Assembly: GCF_001895205.1 (NCBI RefSeq)
Contig: NZ_BDJF01000016.1
Coordinates: 372,001 to 436,000, forward strand
Source: Vibrio injensis
GTDB taxonomy: Bacteria > Pseudomonadota > Gammaproteobacteria > Enterobacterales > Vibrionaceae
Direction: 5' to 3'
DNA length: 64,000 nt
A program made the position numbers and the translations under genes. Numbering within the stretch: the first letter of the stretch is position 1; every line of letters begins with the position of its first letter. Of the stretch, positions 47,777-55,899 are shown piece after piece. The notes under the pieces were generated by a model. It was not told the DNA's origin. It saw only the letters and a list, made by a program, of their open reading frames with translations, and ran no database searches.

Positions 47777-50632
47777 TTACCTTCCGTTTTGAGCACGCCA
47801 AATTAAACCGCCGGGCCTTAACTGCTTGGCAATTTCTTCTCTGGCTCCCATTTTTGCCGAATCTGCATAGGCTTTAGCAATAGACTGCTGATCGATACTT
47901 GCGCCGTTATTGCTTTGTGAATCTGGGATATTGATCTCTTGCTGAATAACCACACTGGAAGGGGACGAGACAACTGTATTTATGGCAGGAGCATTTAAAC
48001 CAACCGCCCCGCCAGAAGAGTAACCTTTTAAGCCTTCTTTGTAGTTAATCACCCCTTTGCGCATGGCTTCAACAATACCAACCCCACCAGCTCGAGAAAC
48101 ATCAGCTTGAGACCAAACAACTTCCCCTTTGTGAACGATACCTGCTGGTTTATTTTTATCTCCGGGCCCTGTATATCCACCGGAACTAAAGCCTATGCTG
48201 TCAAATGATGAACCGCCAAAGCCGTTACTTAATCCAGTAGAAGGCGCTGATGCTGCACCAGCTGAAAAAAACGAAACACCAAGACTTAATATTCCGACAG
48301 CCGCCTGTTGTGATGCTATTCTCGCCATGTCTTGTAGTATCGATTCCGAAAAGTCTCTAAATGACGCTTTACCATTAACAGAAAATTTATAAATAGAATC
48401 TTCCATTGCAGTAAATGCACTAGTAAAAAAACCTTGAGTTATCTTGGCGGCTCTATTTGCTTCGTAAACGTAGTTATCAAATGCGGCTTTGGCTCCATTT
48501 TTCCAATTGGACTCTAGCTCATCAAGCTGTTCATAATACTTACGTTGCGCCTCAAGTCTTTCCTCCAAGCTTTGCTCTAATATCTGCTTTTGAGCATCCA
48601 GCTCATCGTTTGACATTTTGCCCGCTAAATTGCTTGCCGTGGCTCGTTCAATTTGCTTTGCAATATCATTGCGAATTGCCTGTTCTTCTCTAAGACGTTT
48701 TAGTACTTCATCTCCAGCGCCGTAATTTGCTAGTGAGTTTTGGTAATTTTGAACATCGCTGGCTAGTTGAGCCGTTGTTGATGCTTGCATATTCTGAATG
48801 CGAATCACTTGCTCTCGAAGCGCTAATTCAGATTCAATGGCAATATTTTTCTTTAATTGTTCTCGAATGGTATCTTCTTCGGCAATCAAGCTTTTTTGCT
48901 GAGCGGTAAGAGTTTTCTTCTCTTTTAGATCAACAATCTGTTGCTCAAACTTGACCAATTGTTGCTTTGAAGAAGAGAGTTTGGCATTGGTATTGAGTTG
49001 TTCATTAAGTGCTGCCTCTTGCTCTCTTAAGCGCATTAGCATTTGCTGAGCCGCGCTGTCATTAACAGCTTTACTTGAATCTTTGAATTGTTTCTCTATG
49101 TATTCAATATCTTTTTTTATTTGTTCTGGGTTTAGAAGTTGACTGTTAGGGTTGGCGACCCTAATAGCTTCAATGCTGGATAAATAATCTTCGACTGCTT
49201 TTTTTCTTTTTTCATCAATAGACAAGCCTTCTTGTCTTATCTTATTTACAGATGAAATGCCTAGTTTGGCTTCTGATTCAATCTTGTTTATTCTGGCTTT
49301 TCTTTCAGCTTCATCTTTATCAAGCTCTGAAATAATAAGTAGCTCATCGCGTTGCTGCTTTAATCGTTCAAGTCTCTCATTATCGGCTTTTGCCATTTTT
49401 TGCAATCGATTTGAGTCGATATAACCAAAATTTACATTTCTACCGCTAAGAATAGAGTCTCTGCCCTTGCTTATTGCTTCTATCTTTTTGATTTCTTGCT
49501 CTATTTTCACAAGTTCTTCGGATGAAGTATCTTTTCTTCCTACGTTTAAAACTTCATCCCACGCATCAGCAGCAGCAGATCTTATAGATTTCCACGCTTT
49601 TTCTATATAACCAAGATTATCAGTGATCTCACCTGTTCTCTGATCAATGGTATCAGCATATGTTTTTACAGCTAACGAGACCGCTTCTTGTTCTCTGCCC
49701 TGCATTTGCAAGGCTGTGATTTGCTCATAAATAGAAGATGTTAAAAAGTTTTGGGCTTTATCTAGTTCAATAATTGCCTTGCCAGGCTCCTCAGAAAGCC
49801 TGATAAACTCTGCAATCGTTTCAGATACAGCCTTGCCTGTTGCAGACTCCATTTTTACAGCTGCAAGCGCGACCATTTCTATTTGATTAGCTGAAAAAAT
49901 AGCACTATTTGCAACTTCAGCGATCGCTTTTGCTGCATTGCGCTGAGTGCCAGAAACCTCATCAAGGCGCTTGGCCATTTGAGATAGTTGATCTGATGTA
50001 ACACCTGATGCATTGCCAGTTAAAATTATAGCGTTTTTATAACGGTCTGCCTCTGCACTGCCTTGATAGTAAGCAAGAGCCAAAACTCCTGCGGCCGATG
50101 CTGCGATAGTAAATGGATTGACAAGCCCAAGTACATACCCTCCCATGGCTTTAGCTGCGAGTCCGATACCGCCGAACATATCTTTAATCTGTCCGCCTTG
50201 CTGTAATAATACGGTCAGTGGCTTTTGTCCGCCCTGCAATGAAACTGCGATATCAGTAAACTGAGCTGGCAAACCTCGCATAGCAAATGCCATTTCTTTT
50301 GCGGATTTACCATTCTTTCCAAACTCAATAGATGTTTTACCAACTGAATCGCGCATTTCTTTAAGCTTGCCAAGATAAATGTCATAATCATCTTGTCCTA
50401 TTGTCCCAGCCTTGCGGTGCTTACGAAGCTTTTCCTCCATTTTATCAATACGATCATACTCAGCAACAACAGGGTCAATCTGTGCAACTAACCGAGACAA
50501 CTCATCTCTTTGTCTTCTTGCTGATTTGTTTAGACGCTCTACAGCTGCTTCAGCCCTGCCGGCACCTTGAGTAAAACTGCCAGTATTCATCACCATATTA
50601 ACGGTTAAATTACCGAGAGAGCGAGATGACAT
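47777..50632 (-). CDS. Tape measure protein (lambda gpH-like)
   Basis: At 951 residues this is the tail length ruler. A long N-terminal helical region is followed by a hydrophobic section around residues 165-190 (VLGLVNPFTIAASAAGVLALAYY). Long coiled-coil stretches rich in Lys, Glu and Gln run from about 370 to 720. The C-terminal lambda-type domain has FTAMEDSIYKFSVNGKASFRDFSESILQD distributed over 745-775. The length predicts a tail of roughly 140 nm by the usual 1.5 Angstrom per residue rule. GT chaperones, encoded upstream, coat it during assembly. Confidence 0.94.
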   Translation of the reverse strand: MSSRSLGNLTVNMVMNTGSFTQGAGRAEAAVERLNKSARRQRDELSRLVAQIDPVVAEYDRIDKMEEKLRKHRKAGTIGQDDYDIYLGKLKEMRDSVGKTSIEFGKNGKSAKEMAFAMRGLPAQFTDIAVSLQGGQKPLTVLLQQGGQIKDMFGGIGLAAKAMGGYVLGLVNPFTIAASAAGVLALAYYQGSAEADRYKNAIILTGNASGVTSDQLSQMAKRLDEVSGTQRNAAKAIAEVANSAIFSANQIEMVALAAVKMESATGKAVSETIAEFIRLSEEPGKAIIELDKAQNFLTSSIYEQITALQMQGREQEAVSLAVKTYADTIDQRTGEITDNLGYIEKAWKSIRSAAADAWDEVLNVGRKDTSSEELVKIEQEIKKIEAISKGRDSILSGRNVNFGYIDSNRLQKMAKADNERLERLKQQRDELLIISELDKDEAERKARINKIESEAKLGISSVNKIRQEGLSIDEKRKKAVEDYLSSIEAIRVANPNSQLLNPEQIKKDIEYIEKQFKDSSKAVNDSAAQQMLMRLREQEAALNEQLNTNAKLSSSKQQLVKFEQQIVDLKEKKTLTAQQKSLIAEEDTIREQLKKNIAIESELALREQVIRIQNMQASTTAQLASDVQNYQNSLANYGAGDEVLKRLREEQAIRNDIAKQIERATASNLAGKMSNDELDAQKQILEQSLEERLEAQRKYYEQLDELESNWKNGAKAAFDNYVYEANRAAKITQGFFTSAFTAMEDSIYKFSVNGKASFRDFSESILQDMARIASQQAAVGILSLGVSFFSAGAASAPSTGLSNGFGGSSFDSIGFSSGGYTGPGDKNKPAGIVHKGEVVWSQADVSRAGGVGIVEAMRKGVINYKEGLKGYSSGGAVGLNAPAINTVVSSPSSVVIQQEINIPDSQSNNGASIDQQSIAKAYADSAKMGAREEIAKQLRPGGLIWRAQNGR

Positions 50633-50654
50633 GAAACGATCTCCAGTTGAGAAA

Positions 50655-50671
50655 GCCCAGCAGTGCTGGGC
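50655..50671 (-). terminator. Hairpin between gene T and the tape measure gene
   Basis: GCCCAGCA (50655-50662) pairs with TGCTGGGC (50664-50671) around a single central base, followed on the minus strand by TTTCTC. It may be a weak terminator or a message-stabilising hairpin. Confidence 0.55.
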
Positions 50672-50674
50672 CGT

Positions 50675-51372
50675 TTATTTTTTTTCGGTTTGTTTTGCTA
50701 CAGCTTTAAGTGCAGCAAAAATATCATGAAGATTTGCTGATTCTTCTGGTATTGAATTATCTTCACTACTTGAGGGGTAAATATTTATATCTTCCGGCTT
50801 AAGGTTCGTTTTATTTATCGCTGCAATTAAGAACATCAAGCTTTCAGTCGCATCAGTAATACGTCGCTGATTACATAGTGGTCCGTGTTTAATTCGATAA
50901 GACTGCCAGTCGATAACCTCTTTATAAGTTAATTTTTGCTTAGCCTCTTCGACCGTGGTCCCGCCAATTCCAGCGAGGACGAGTTCTTGCCAGAACTCAC
51001 ACTCTGGCTCGATGGCTTTGGGTCTGCCTTATTCCCTAAGCCATTAGCATCGTAAATAGCATTGAGTAATGCCATGGCAAGTGAATCACAGATAGGTCCA
51101 TGTTCTTCGTTTCCAACGATGTCTTCAACCTTAAAGACTGGTGAACCATATTCATCAACCACACTAGACGAGATCCTAGACGCCATAACAAAAACAGAAT
51201 CGGTGCCTGATTGACTCTCTTCAATCAGCGTTATAAATGACTTCTTCCGAATATAAACAACGGCCTCATGGAGCTTTTTGTCGTCAGTGATCCATTTGAT
51301 TTCACGACGTTCTGGTTTGGCTGGCGCAAAAGCACCAGCATTTTTCAACATATCAATACTGAGCTGTTGCAT
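50675..51372 (-). CDS. Tail assembly chaperone GT (product of -1 ribosomal frameshift)
   Basis: The G frame slips back one base at CCCAAAG (51022-51016) and continues in the -1 frame to the TAA at 50677-50675, giving about 232 residues. The T part begins AIEPECEFWQELVLAGIGG and contains EEAKQKLTYKEVIDWQSYRI, matching the T domain of lambda-type GT. T has no own start or ribosome site, so it exists only in the fusion. In lambda GT recruits tube protein to the tape measure. Confidence 0.85.
50929..51372 (-). CDS. Tail assembly chaperone G
   Basis: The 147-residue protein begins MQQLSIDMLKNAGAFA and lies between the tube gene and the tape measure gene, where lambda places G. The last 29 residues beyond the slippery site become basic and Ser-rich, unlike a folded domain. 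This is what is seen when most product ends in a short unstructured tail. It serves with GT to keep the tape measure soluble. Confidence 0.88.
   Translation of the reverse strand: MQQLSIDMLKNAGAFAPAKPERREIKWITDDKKLHEAVVYIRKKSFITLIEESQSGTDSVFVMASRISSSVVDEYGSPVFKVEDIVGNEEHGPICDSLAMALLNAIYDANGLGNKADPKPSSQSVSSGKNSSSLELAGPRSKRLSKN
51016..51022 (-). promoter_or_regulatory. Programmed -1 frameshift heptamer CCCAAAG
   Basis: In the G frame the sequence reads C-CCA-AAG, a canonical X-XXY-YYZ slippery heptamer. The -1 frame has a TAA 11 bases upstream, so the fusion must occur between it and the G stop; CCCAAAG is the clear candidate in that interval. Confidence 0.85.
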
Positions 51373-51382
51373 TAATTAATCC

Positions 51383-51859
51383 TTATTCTTTTGGAATTAA
51401 AATAGGGTCGCCAGACACTTGAATGCCTACGGTTGATGCGACCACAGCATTCAATGCAAAGCTAAATGGATAGCTATTCATGAACCCTTCAAAAGCAATC
51501 CAACTTCGCGTTGCCGGGAGGGTGAATTCAGCGGCTTCATTCTCTCCGGAAACCGTTGGAGCGATACCTTTACCATCAGACCACCCAATAACCCACTTCA
51601 AAGTAACACCTTGGGTTTTTAGTTGGTGTAAGCGAACGTGGCTTGCATCTTTTGGATCGACGTTAATACCAAACGTGGCCGTTCCAGGCGTTGCCATTCC
51701 AGATTCATAGGTCCGAGCATCACCTTCTAAACATGATGTTTCGATCTGATCTAAGGTTGAATCAATACCGTCAATTGATGTAACACAGCTTACAGCTAAA
51801 AGAGAACCGTCTGCTGGGTCAATCGTATATAGAGATGTGCCTTGTGTCTTTATGGCCAT
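51383..51859 (-). CDS. Major tail (tube) protein
   Basis: The ATG at 51859 behind GGAGACAA gives 158 residues; the longer open frame includes terminator sequence. The protein (MAIKTQGTSLYTID...) matches phage tail tube proteins of the gpV/phage_tail_3 kind: a single beta-sandwich that stacks into the tube. It is upstream of G/GT and downstream of head completion genes, as expected. Confidence 0.85.
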   Translation of the reverse strand: MAIKTQGTSLYTIDPADGSLLAVSCVTSIDGIDSTLDQIETSCLEGDARTYESGMATPGTATFGINVDPKDASHVRLHQLKTQGVTLKWVIGWSDGKGIAPTVSGENEAAEFTLPATRSWIAFEGFMNSYPFSFALNAVVASTVGIQVSGDPILIPKE

Positions 51860-51916
51860 GTTTTGTCTCCAATTGGTGCCGCATAGTGCGGATTTTTTGA
51901 TGCACAGGAAAAATAA

Positions 51917-51938
51917 AACCCGACTCATTGGTCGGGTT
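51917..51938 (-). terminator. Intrinsic terminator before the tail tube gene
   Basis: AACCCGAC (51917-51924) pairs with GTCGGGTT (51931-51938). On the minus strand it is followed by a T-rich run (TTTTATTTTT), directly after the tail terminator gene. Confidence 0.82.
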
Positions 51939-51962
51939 CTAAATTGCTTTTGTGTATTTTGG

Positions 51963-52331
51963 TTATCTATCGACTAGCCAATCAACATCAAAACCACTGC
52001 GATAGTTCATGGTTTCGCTGTCTCGGTGCTCTCCTCGATAACTAGTTAACATGCAGTAGGGTTCGATGGCATGGCGAATCGCCCCTGCCACCTCTCTAAC
52101 CGATGATACGGAGTCTCCATATACATCGATTTGAAGTGTGTAATCATCGATATCTGGTCTATTGTCCATATAGTTTTCAGGCTGACCTGTTATGACCTGC
52201 CAAACAGCATAAGGCTTTACTGGTGTTTGAGGCGCAAGCCCAAACATATAAAGCCTAACTGGACTGCTTCCAAGTAAAGATGTAACAAGTGGATCTTGGC
52301 TGCAAATAAGATGAATAGGGGCGGTGTTCAC
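51963..52331 (-). CDS. Tail terminator / completion protein (DUF3168-like)
   Basis: The 122 residues match the DUF3168 family that caps the tail tube: PVKPYAVWQVITGQPENYMDN and a DYTLQIDVYGDS strand are typical. It overlaps the upstream gp10-like gene by 4 bp (ATGA). Confidence 0.82.
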   Translation of the reverse strand: MNTAPIHLICSQDPLVTSLLGSSPVRLYMFGLAPQTPVKPYAVWQVITGQPENYMDNRPDIDDYTLQIDVYGDSVSSVREVAGAIRHAIEPYCMLTSYRGEHRDSETMNYRSGFDVDWLVDR

Positions 52332-52792
52332 TTGTATAGTTCCTTGGCGATTTCTCTATCTAATTCATGCATAAGTGTATCGATCGCTTGTTGCCGTTTT
52401 TCTGCAAGCGCAGGGCGCAAGAAAGGCTTTGCTCTGCTGTGCTCGGTACCTAACTCGATTAAATGCCAGTGAGGAGTGTTTCCTTTTGCACCTTCGTCAG
52501 GGTTCCCTTTAGGAATCCGGCCTTTAAGAGTGGATACGCCTATTCGATACATTAGATCGCCAGTCTGTTTATAATGTCGACTGGCAAATTGAAGTCGGAT
52601 GTTGTCTCGGATTCTTCGAGCGGTATTTGGGTCATCAACTAAGAGTGCGTTTTCTTTAGCAGCTGCCGCGATCACGTTAGCTGCTTTTCTTAACGCTCTT
52701 CGTCCCGCAGCATCACCCACTTCTCGATCTAATCTTGCTAATTTATCTTTAATTTGATCTAGACCGTGTATTGCAAACTCTACATTTTTCAT
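52328..52792 (-). CDS. HK97 gp10-like head-tail joining protein
   Basis: The 154-residue protein starts MKNVEFAIHGLDQIKDKLARLDREVG and has the basic AGRRALRKAANVIAAAAKENA helix and HWHLIELGTEHSRAKPFLRPAL motif of the HK97 gp10 family. It joins head and tail. It overlaps the DUF3168 gene by 4 bp. Confidence 0.88.
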   Translation of the reverse strand: MKNVEFAIHGLDQIKDKLARLDREVGDAAGRRALRKAANVIAAAAKENALLVDDPNTARRIRDNIRLQFASRHYKQTGDLMYRIGVSTLKGRIPKGNPDEGAKGNTPHWHLIELGTEHSRAKPFLRPALAEKRQQAIDTLMHELDREIAKELYK

Positions 52793-52821
52793 TCAACACC
52801 TCTCATGTGTTGATTTGGATA

Positions 52822-53184
52822 TTAAATGCCGCTAGTGCTGACACCTGCTTTACACTTAAATCTCCACTCCTGCCGAGCAGTTTTATCTGTTTCGACTGAA
52901 ACTATGCCAAATACTTGACCTTCCCATAGTATTCGACACTTATATAAACTTTGTTGGTCATAGGGAAACCAGCGCATGTTAATTCTTGCGTCTACTTCGG
53001 CATGTTTAGATGCAGAAGATATCACTTCTCGACCTGCACCCGTTAAAACCTCTGCGGGGATGTTTGGTTTACCAGGTGATAATTCAATATTCACCCAGAT
53101 GATTGTCATTTCGCCCGTTAGTGGATTTTGTTCCTCTATTGGCTCCTGAATATTTACTGAATGGATTAAGCGATGCGCTAACAT
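52822..53184 (-). CDS. Head-tail adaptor (head closure) protein
   Basis: This 120-residue protein matches the phage head-tail joining family (SPP1 gp16/HK97 gp9-like), with VNIQEP near the start, GREVISSASKHAEVDARINMRW in the middle and ILWEGQVFGIVSVETD near the end. It plugs the portal below the connector. Its start overlaps the connector gene stop by one base. Confidence 0.86.
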   Translation of the reverse strand: MLAHRLIHSVNIQEPIEEQNPLTGEMTIIWVNIELSPGKPNIPAEVLTGAGREVISSASKHAEVDARINMRWFPYDQQSLYKCRILWEGQVFGIVSVETDKTARQEWRFKCKAGVSTSGI

Positions 53185-53477
53185 TAAACACCCCAGTTAA
53201 TGCGAAATGGTGTAAGTTTAATTTCTGCACCTTTGCGCAATTTTTCCGCATCATCAGGTGATGCTTGGTAAGAGGCTTGCATGAGCATAATAACCCCAAT
53301 TTTTAATGATGCTGGAAGTTCGCTCTCACCTTCTGGGATTACGCTAGCTAGAGGCTGATCGATAAACTGCTCCGCTTCCGATTCCGCGCCATCGAGTAAC
53401 ATTTGCAGTTTTTCATCTTCAAAGTCATGAATGACGCTTAGGCATTGCTTGGCGCTTTCAAGGGTAATTATACTCAT
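53184..53477 (-). CDS. Head-tail connector protein (gp6-like)
   Basis: The 97-residue helical protein (MSIITLESAKQCLSVIHDFEDEKL) matches the phage gp6-like connector family that forms a ring under the portal. The motif ASLKIGVIMLMQASYQ is typical. It lies between a capsid-side gene and the adaptor. Confidence 0.87.
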   Translation of the reverse strand: MSIITLESAKQCLSVIHDFEDEKLQMLLDGAESEAEQFIDQPLASVIPEGESELPASLKIGVIMLMQASYQASPDDAEKLRKGAEIKLTPFRINWGV

Positions 53478-53494
53478 GGGTTATCTCGTTTAAC

Positions 53495-53761
53495 TTACGA
53501 CTTTGCTGTCGTTTTTCTTCCGCGCTTTTTGGGTTCAGCTGCTTCTTGTTCTTCTTGAGATGGCTCTTCATCTTTCGAAGGTTCAGCTGCTTCTTGTTCT
53601 TCTTGAGATGGCTCTTCGGCGAGATAAACCATTCCTTTCGCGTTAAGCTGCTGATATTCCCATTCAGTAACTTCAAACGGCTCTGAGCTTGGCTTCTTCA
53701 TTTGATTGGCAAATCGCCCCCAGTAGAAACATTTCTTTGCCTTAACTGTTACTTTTTTCAT
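53495..53761 (-). CDS. Small capsid-region protein with acidic repeat
   Basis: The 88-residue protein has an N-terminal part (MKKVTVKAKKCFYWGRFANQM) like small proteins that follow capsid genes in HK97-type phages. A 16-residue acidic repeat (EEPSQEEQEAAEPSKD) follows, then a basic C-terminus (KKRGRKTTAKS). The repeat arises from a 48-bp duplication. I do not know its function; a capsid-associated or connector role is guessed from its place. Confidence 0.7.
   Translation of the reverse strand: MKKVTVKAKKCFYWGRFANQMKKPSSEPFEVTEWEYQQLNAKGMVYLAEEPSQEEQEAAEPSKDEEPSQEEQEAAEPKKRGRKTTAKS
53532..53617 (-). repeat. 48-bp period duplication in the small capsid-region gene
   Basis: A 38-base segment at 53532-53569 is repeated exactly at 53580-53617, a period of 48 bp or 16 codons. 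Confidence 0.9.
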
Positions 53762-53778
53762 TTCGATTACTCCAAATA

Positions 53779-53804
53779 ATAAAGGCCGAACTAGCGGCCT
53801 TTAT
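53779..53804 (-). terminator. Intrinsic terminator after the capsid gene
   Basis: ATAAAGGCCG (53779-53788) pairs perfectly with CGGCCTTTAT (53795-53804) and is followed on the minus strand by TATTTGG. It lies between the capsid gene and the next gene. Confidence 0.75.
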
Positions 53805-53832
53805 GGTTGTTTTGATTAATCATCCCTTGCGA

Positions 53833-55020
53833 TTACGCTTCTTTTAGTTCGCCAGTCACAAACGCTTCAGGGCGATACACCGCGAACGCTAAGCGCTCTT
53901 CGGCACGCAGAGTAACCATATTGTTTTCAAAGTCTTTATCGTTTTCTGTCGATACCAGAACTTCGATGTCCATGCGGTCGAAGATCTGTGCAGCAAGGTT
54001 AAACGCACCCGTTAAGAAGGCGTTTTGGTTGATGGACTGAGTAGCCACAACAGGTAATCGCCACAAGGTTGGCGTGGTACCGTTTTGTGGGTTACCGATG
54101 ATGTATTTACCGGTACTGTCTTTCAGCAGTTCGATCGTTGCCCAGTCGGTAGGGTGAAGAACAATGCCAGTTGCTGGGTATTCTGCCAGTGCGGCTTGAA
54201 GAATAGCCAAGCGCAGGCGGTCAATGCGCTGCTCTGTGGTCACTTCTGCACCTGCTGGCGCTGCATAAGCGGACGCTTGCGGAATAATGCCATGCAAGTT
54301 TGCGCCTGTGCCGTTTCCGTACAATAGCTGACCTTCTTCTTTGATCATCAAGCCGTAACGCGCTCGCGCATCAATGAAGCTGGCTAGAGCGGAAGCGTCA
54401 TCCAGAATTTGGCGTGATGCCTTCATCAAATGCGCAATGGTTTGCACGCTGGCATTCTCCATTGCGAAGTTGATATCTGAATAGGGTTTTGATGTGTTTT
54501 CAGCCACTGGAGCGGCGTTGTTGGTAAAGCCCGTTTCTTTGACGTACTGAACCATGTTGCTGGTTGTGGTTCCTGGTGCTATCAAATCACGAATCGTCAT
54601 TTGACGCTCTGGAATAGCGATGATTCCCGCTCGGCGATCTGGCGCGACTAAACCGCCGCCTGAACCTGTTGCTGAGGTAATCGCTGAGCGCGGCATTTGG
54701 ATGCGTGTTTGTCCACGAAAGTTAGATGCAACACCCTCTGCTGATAGTTTTTCAGCTACGATGTTTCCGGCGGAGCGAAATTCTTCTTCGCCGTTTTCTT
54801 TTCCGGCGTTAAGCATTTTCTGCTCTGCTTCTTGTAGGCGCGCTTGTAGTTCGCCTTGCTTGGTTAGGATTTCATCCACTGAGGCACGGGTTTGTGCGCT
54901 CATTTCGCCAAGGCGAGCAACTTCTTTATTTGCTGCTTCCGCCTGAGCTTTTACTGCATCGCCAATTTTATTAAGGCTAGATTGCAATGTTTCTACTTGT
55001 TGTTCTAATGGTGCTGACAT
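53833..55020 (-). CDS. HK97-type major capsid protein with N-terminal scaffold domain
   Basis: The ATG at 55020 with GGAGCT upstream gives 395 residues. Residues 1-110 are coiled-coil (LEQQVETLQSSLNKIGDAVKA) and should act as the internal scaffold delta domain, removed by the protease encoded upstream. The HK97-fold follows, with ERQMTIRDLIAPGTTTSNMVQYVKE near 175-205, GTGANLHGI near 245 and a C-terminal RAEERLAFAVYRPEAFVTG. No separate scaffold gene is present, as expected. Confidence 0.95.
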   Translation of the reverse strand: MSAPLEQQVETLQSSLNKIGDAVKAQAEAANKEVARLGEMSAQTRASVDEILTKQGELQARLQEAEQKMLNAGKENGEEEFRSAGNIVAEKLSAEGVASNFRGQTRIQMPRSAITSATGSGGGLVAPDRRAGIIAIPERQMTIRDLIAPGTTTSNMVQYVKETGFTNNAAPVAENTSKPYSDINFAMENASVQTIAHLMKASRQILDDASALASFIDARARYGLMIKEEGQLLYGNGTGANLHGIIPQASAYAAPAGAEVTTEQRIDRLRLAILQAALAEYPATGIVLHPTDWATIELLKDSTGKYIIGNPQNGTTPTLWRLPVVATQSINQNAFLTGAFNLAAQIFDRMDIEVLVSTENDKDFENNMVTLRAEERLAFAVYRPEAFVTGELKEA

Positions 55021-55024
55021 GGTT

Positions 55025-55897
55025 TTAGCTCCGTAGTGATTCAAGAATGTCATTTGCCGCGCTCAAAGAGGCGGAGAGATCGATTTGAGCGACAGCGTTT
55101 TGCGTGCCGGTCGTGATAGCGCTAGGCGTATCACCGCCACCAGCGTTATGCGTAGTGGACTTGAGGTTTGAAAAGAGTTCGCGGCGCTTAGCGCGTGGCA
55201 TGCCTGTTTTGGCGAGTGCCATGTCCATCGCTTTTAGTGCGTTGGCCTGTTTTGATTCCTCATCATTGGTTTCTTTCACTTCGGATGGGTCAATGATCGA
55301 AGTGCAAAGCCCAAGCTCTACCGCTTTTTTGCCCCGGATGTAGCTTTCTGCATCCATCATGCGGCTCATTTCTTCTACTGGCTGGCCGCTGGTATCGGCA
55401 TAGACATCCGCCATTGCTGCATCGAACTCTTCCATGGTGTCTGCCATTTCGCGCAGGAAATGACGATTGCCAGCCAAATAAGTCCAGCAGTTGTGGATCA
55501 TCAAGAAAGAACTTGTGGCGATTTGGCGGTCATCACTTGCCATGGCGATGATCGAGGCCGCTGAGGCTGCAATGCCGATCACTTTGATGGTGACTTCTTG
55601 AGAGTGCTCTTGCAGTCGGTTGTGGATGGCGATGCCTTCCCACATGTCGCCACCTGGTGAGTTGATGTAAACGGTAACCGGCTTGTCACCGATTGAGCGC
55701 AATGCTGCATCAATGCGTTTTACAGTGATGCCTTCACCCCACCAATCTTCACCGATCACGCCGTAAATGGTAATGGTGGTTTCAGAGTCGTAACCTTCTG
55801 CTCGGATAGCTGGGTTCCACATTTCCAGCGCTTTAGGGCTAATGTCGCTGTGCATTTGGCCTGACTTCATCAGCCAGTTTTTCAGATTAATTGGCAT
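55025..55897 (-). CDS. Prohead protease, ClpP-like
   Basis: The 290 residues match the ClpP-like head maturation protease. The catalytic serine is S112 in GIAASAAS and the histidine H135 in MIHN, with YINSPGGDMWEGIAIHN forming the substrate groove near residue 78. The C-terminal third is linker-like and probably interacts with the capsid. It cleaves the scaffold region of the capsid protein. It ends 4 bp before the capsid start. Confidence 0.95.
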   Translation of the reverse strand: MPINLKNWLMKSGQMHSDISPKALEMWNPAIRAEGYDSETTITIYGVIGEDWWGEGITVKRIDAALRSIGDKPVTVYINSPGGDMWEGIAIHNRLQEHSQEVTIKVIGIAASAASIIAMASDDRQIATSSFLMIHNCWTYLAGNRHFLREMADTMEEFDAAMADVYADTSGQPVEEMSRMMDAESYIRGKKAVELGLCTSIIDPSEVKETNDEESKQANALKAMDMALAKTGMPRAKRRELFSNLKSTTHNAGGGDTPSAITTGTQNAVAQIDLSASLSAANDILESLRS

Positions 55898-55899
55898 AG

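Noticed and set aside
53458..53676. 72-residue lysine-rich minus-strand frame with repeats
   Set aside because: It is the alternative reading of the duplicated acidic segment in the neighbouring gene.
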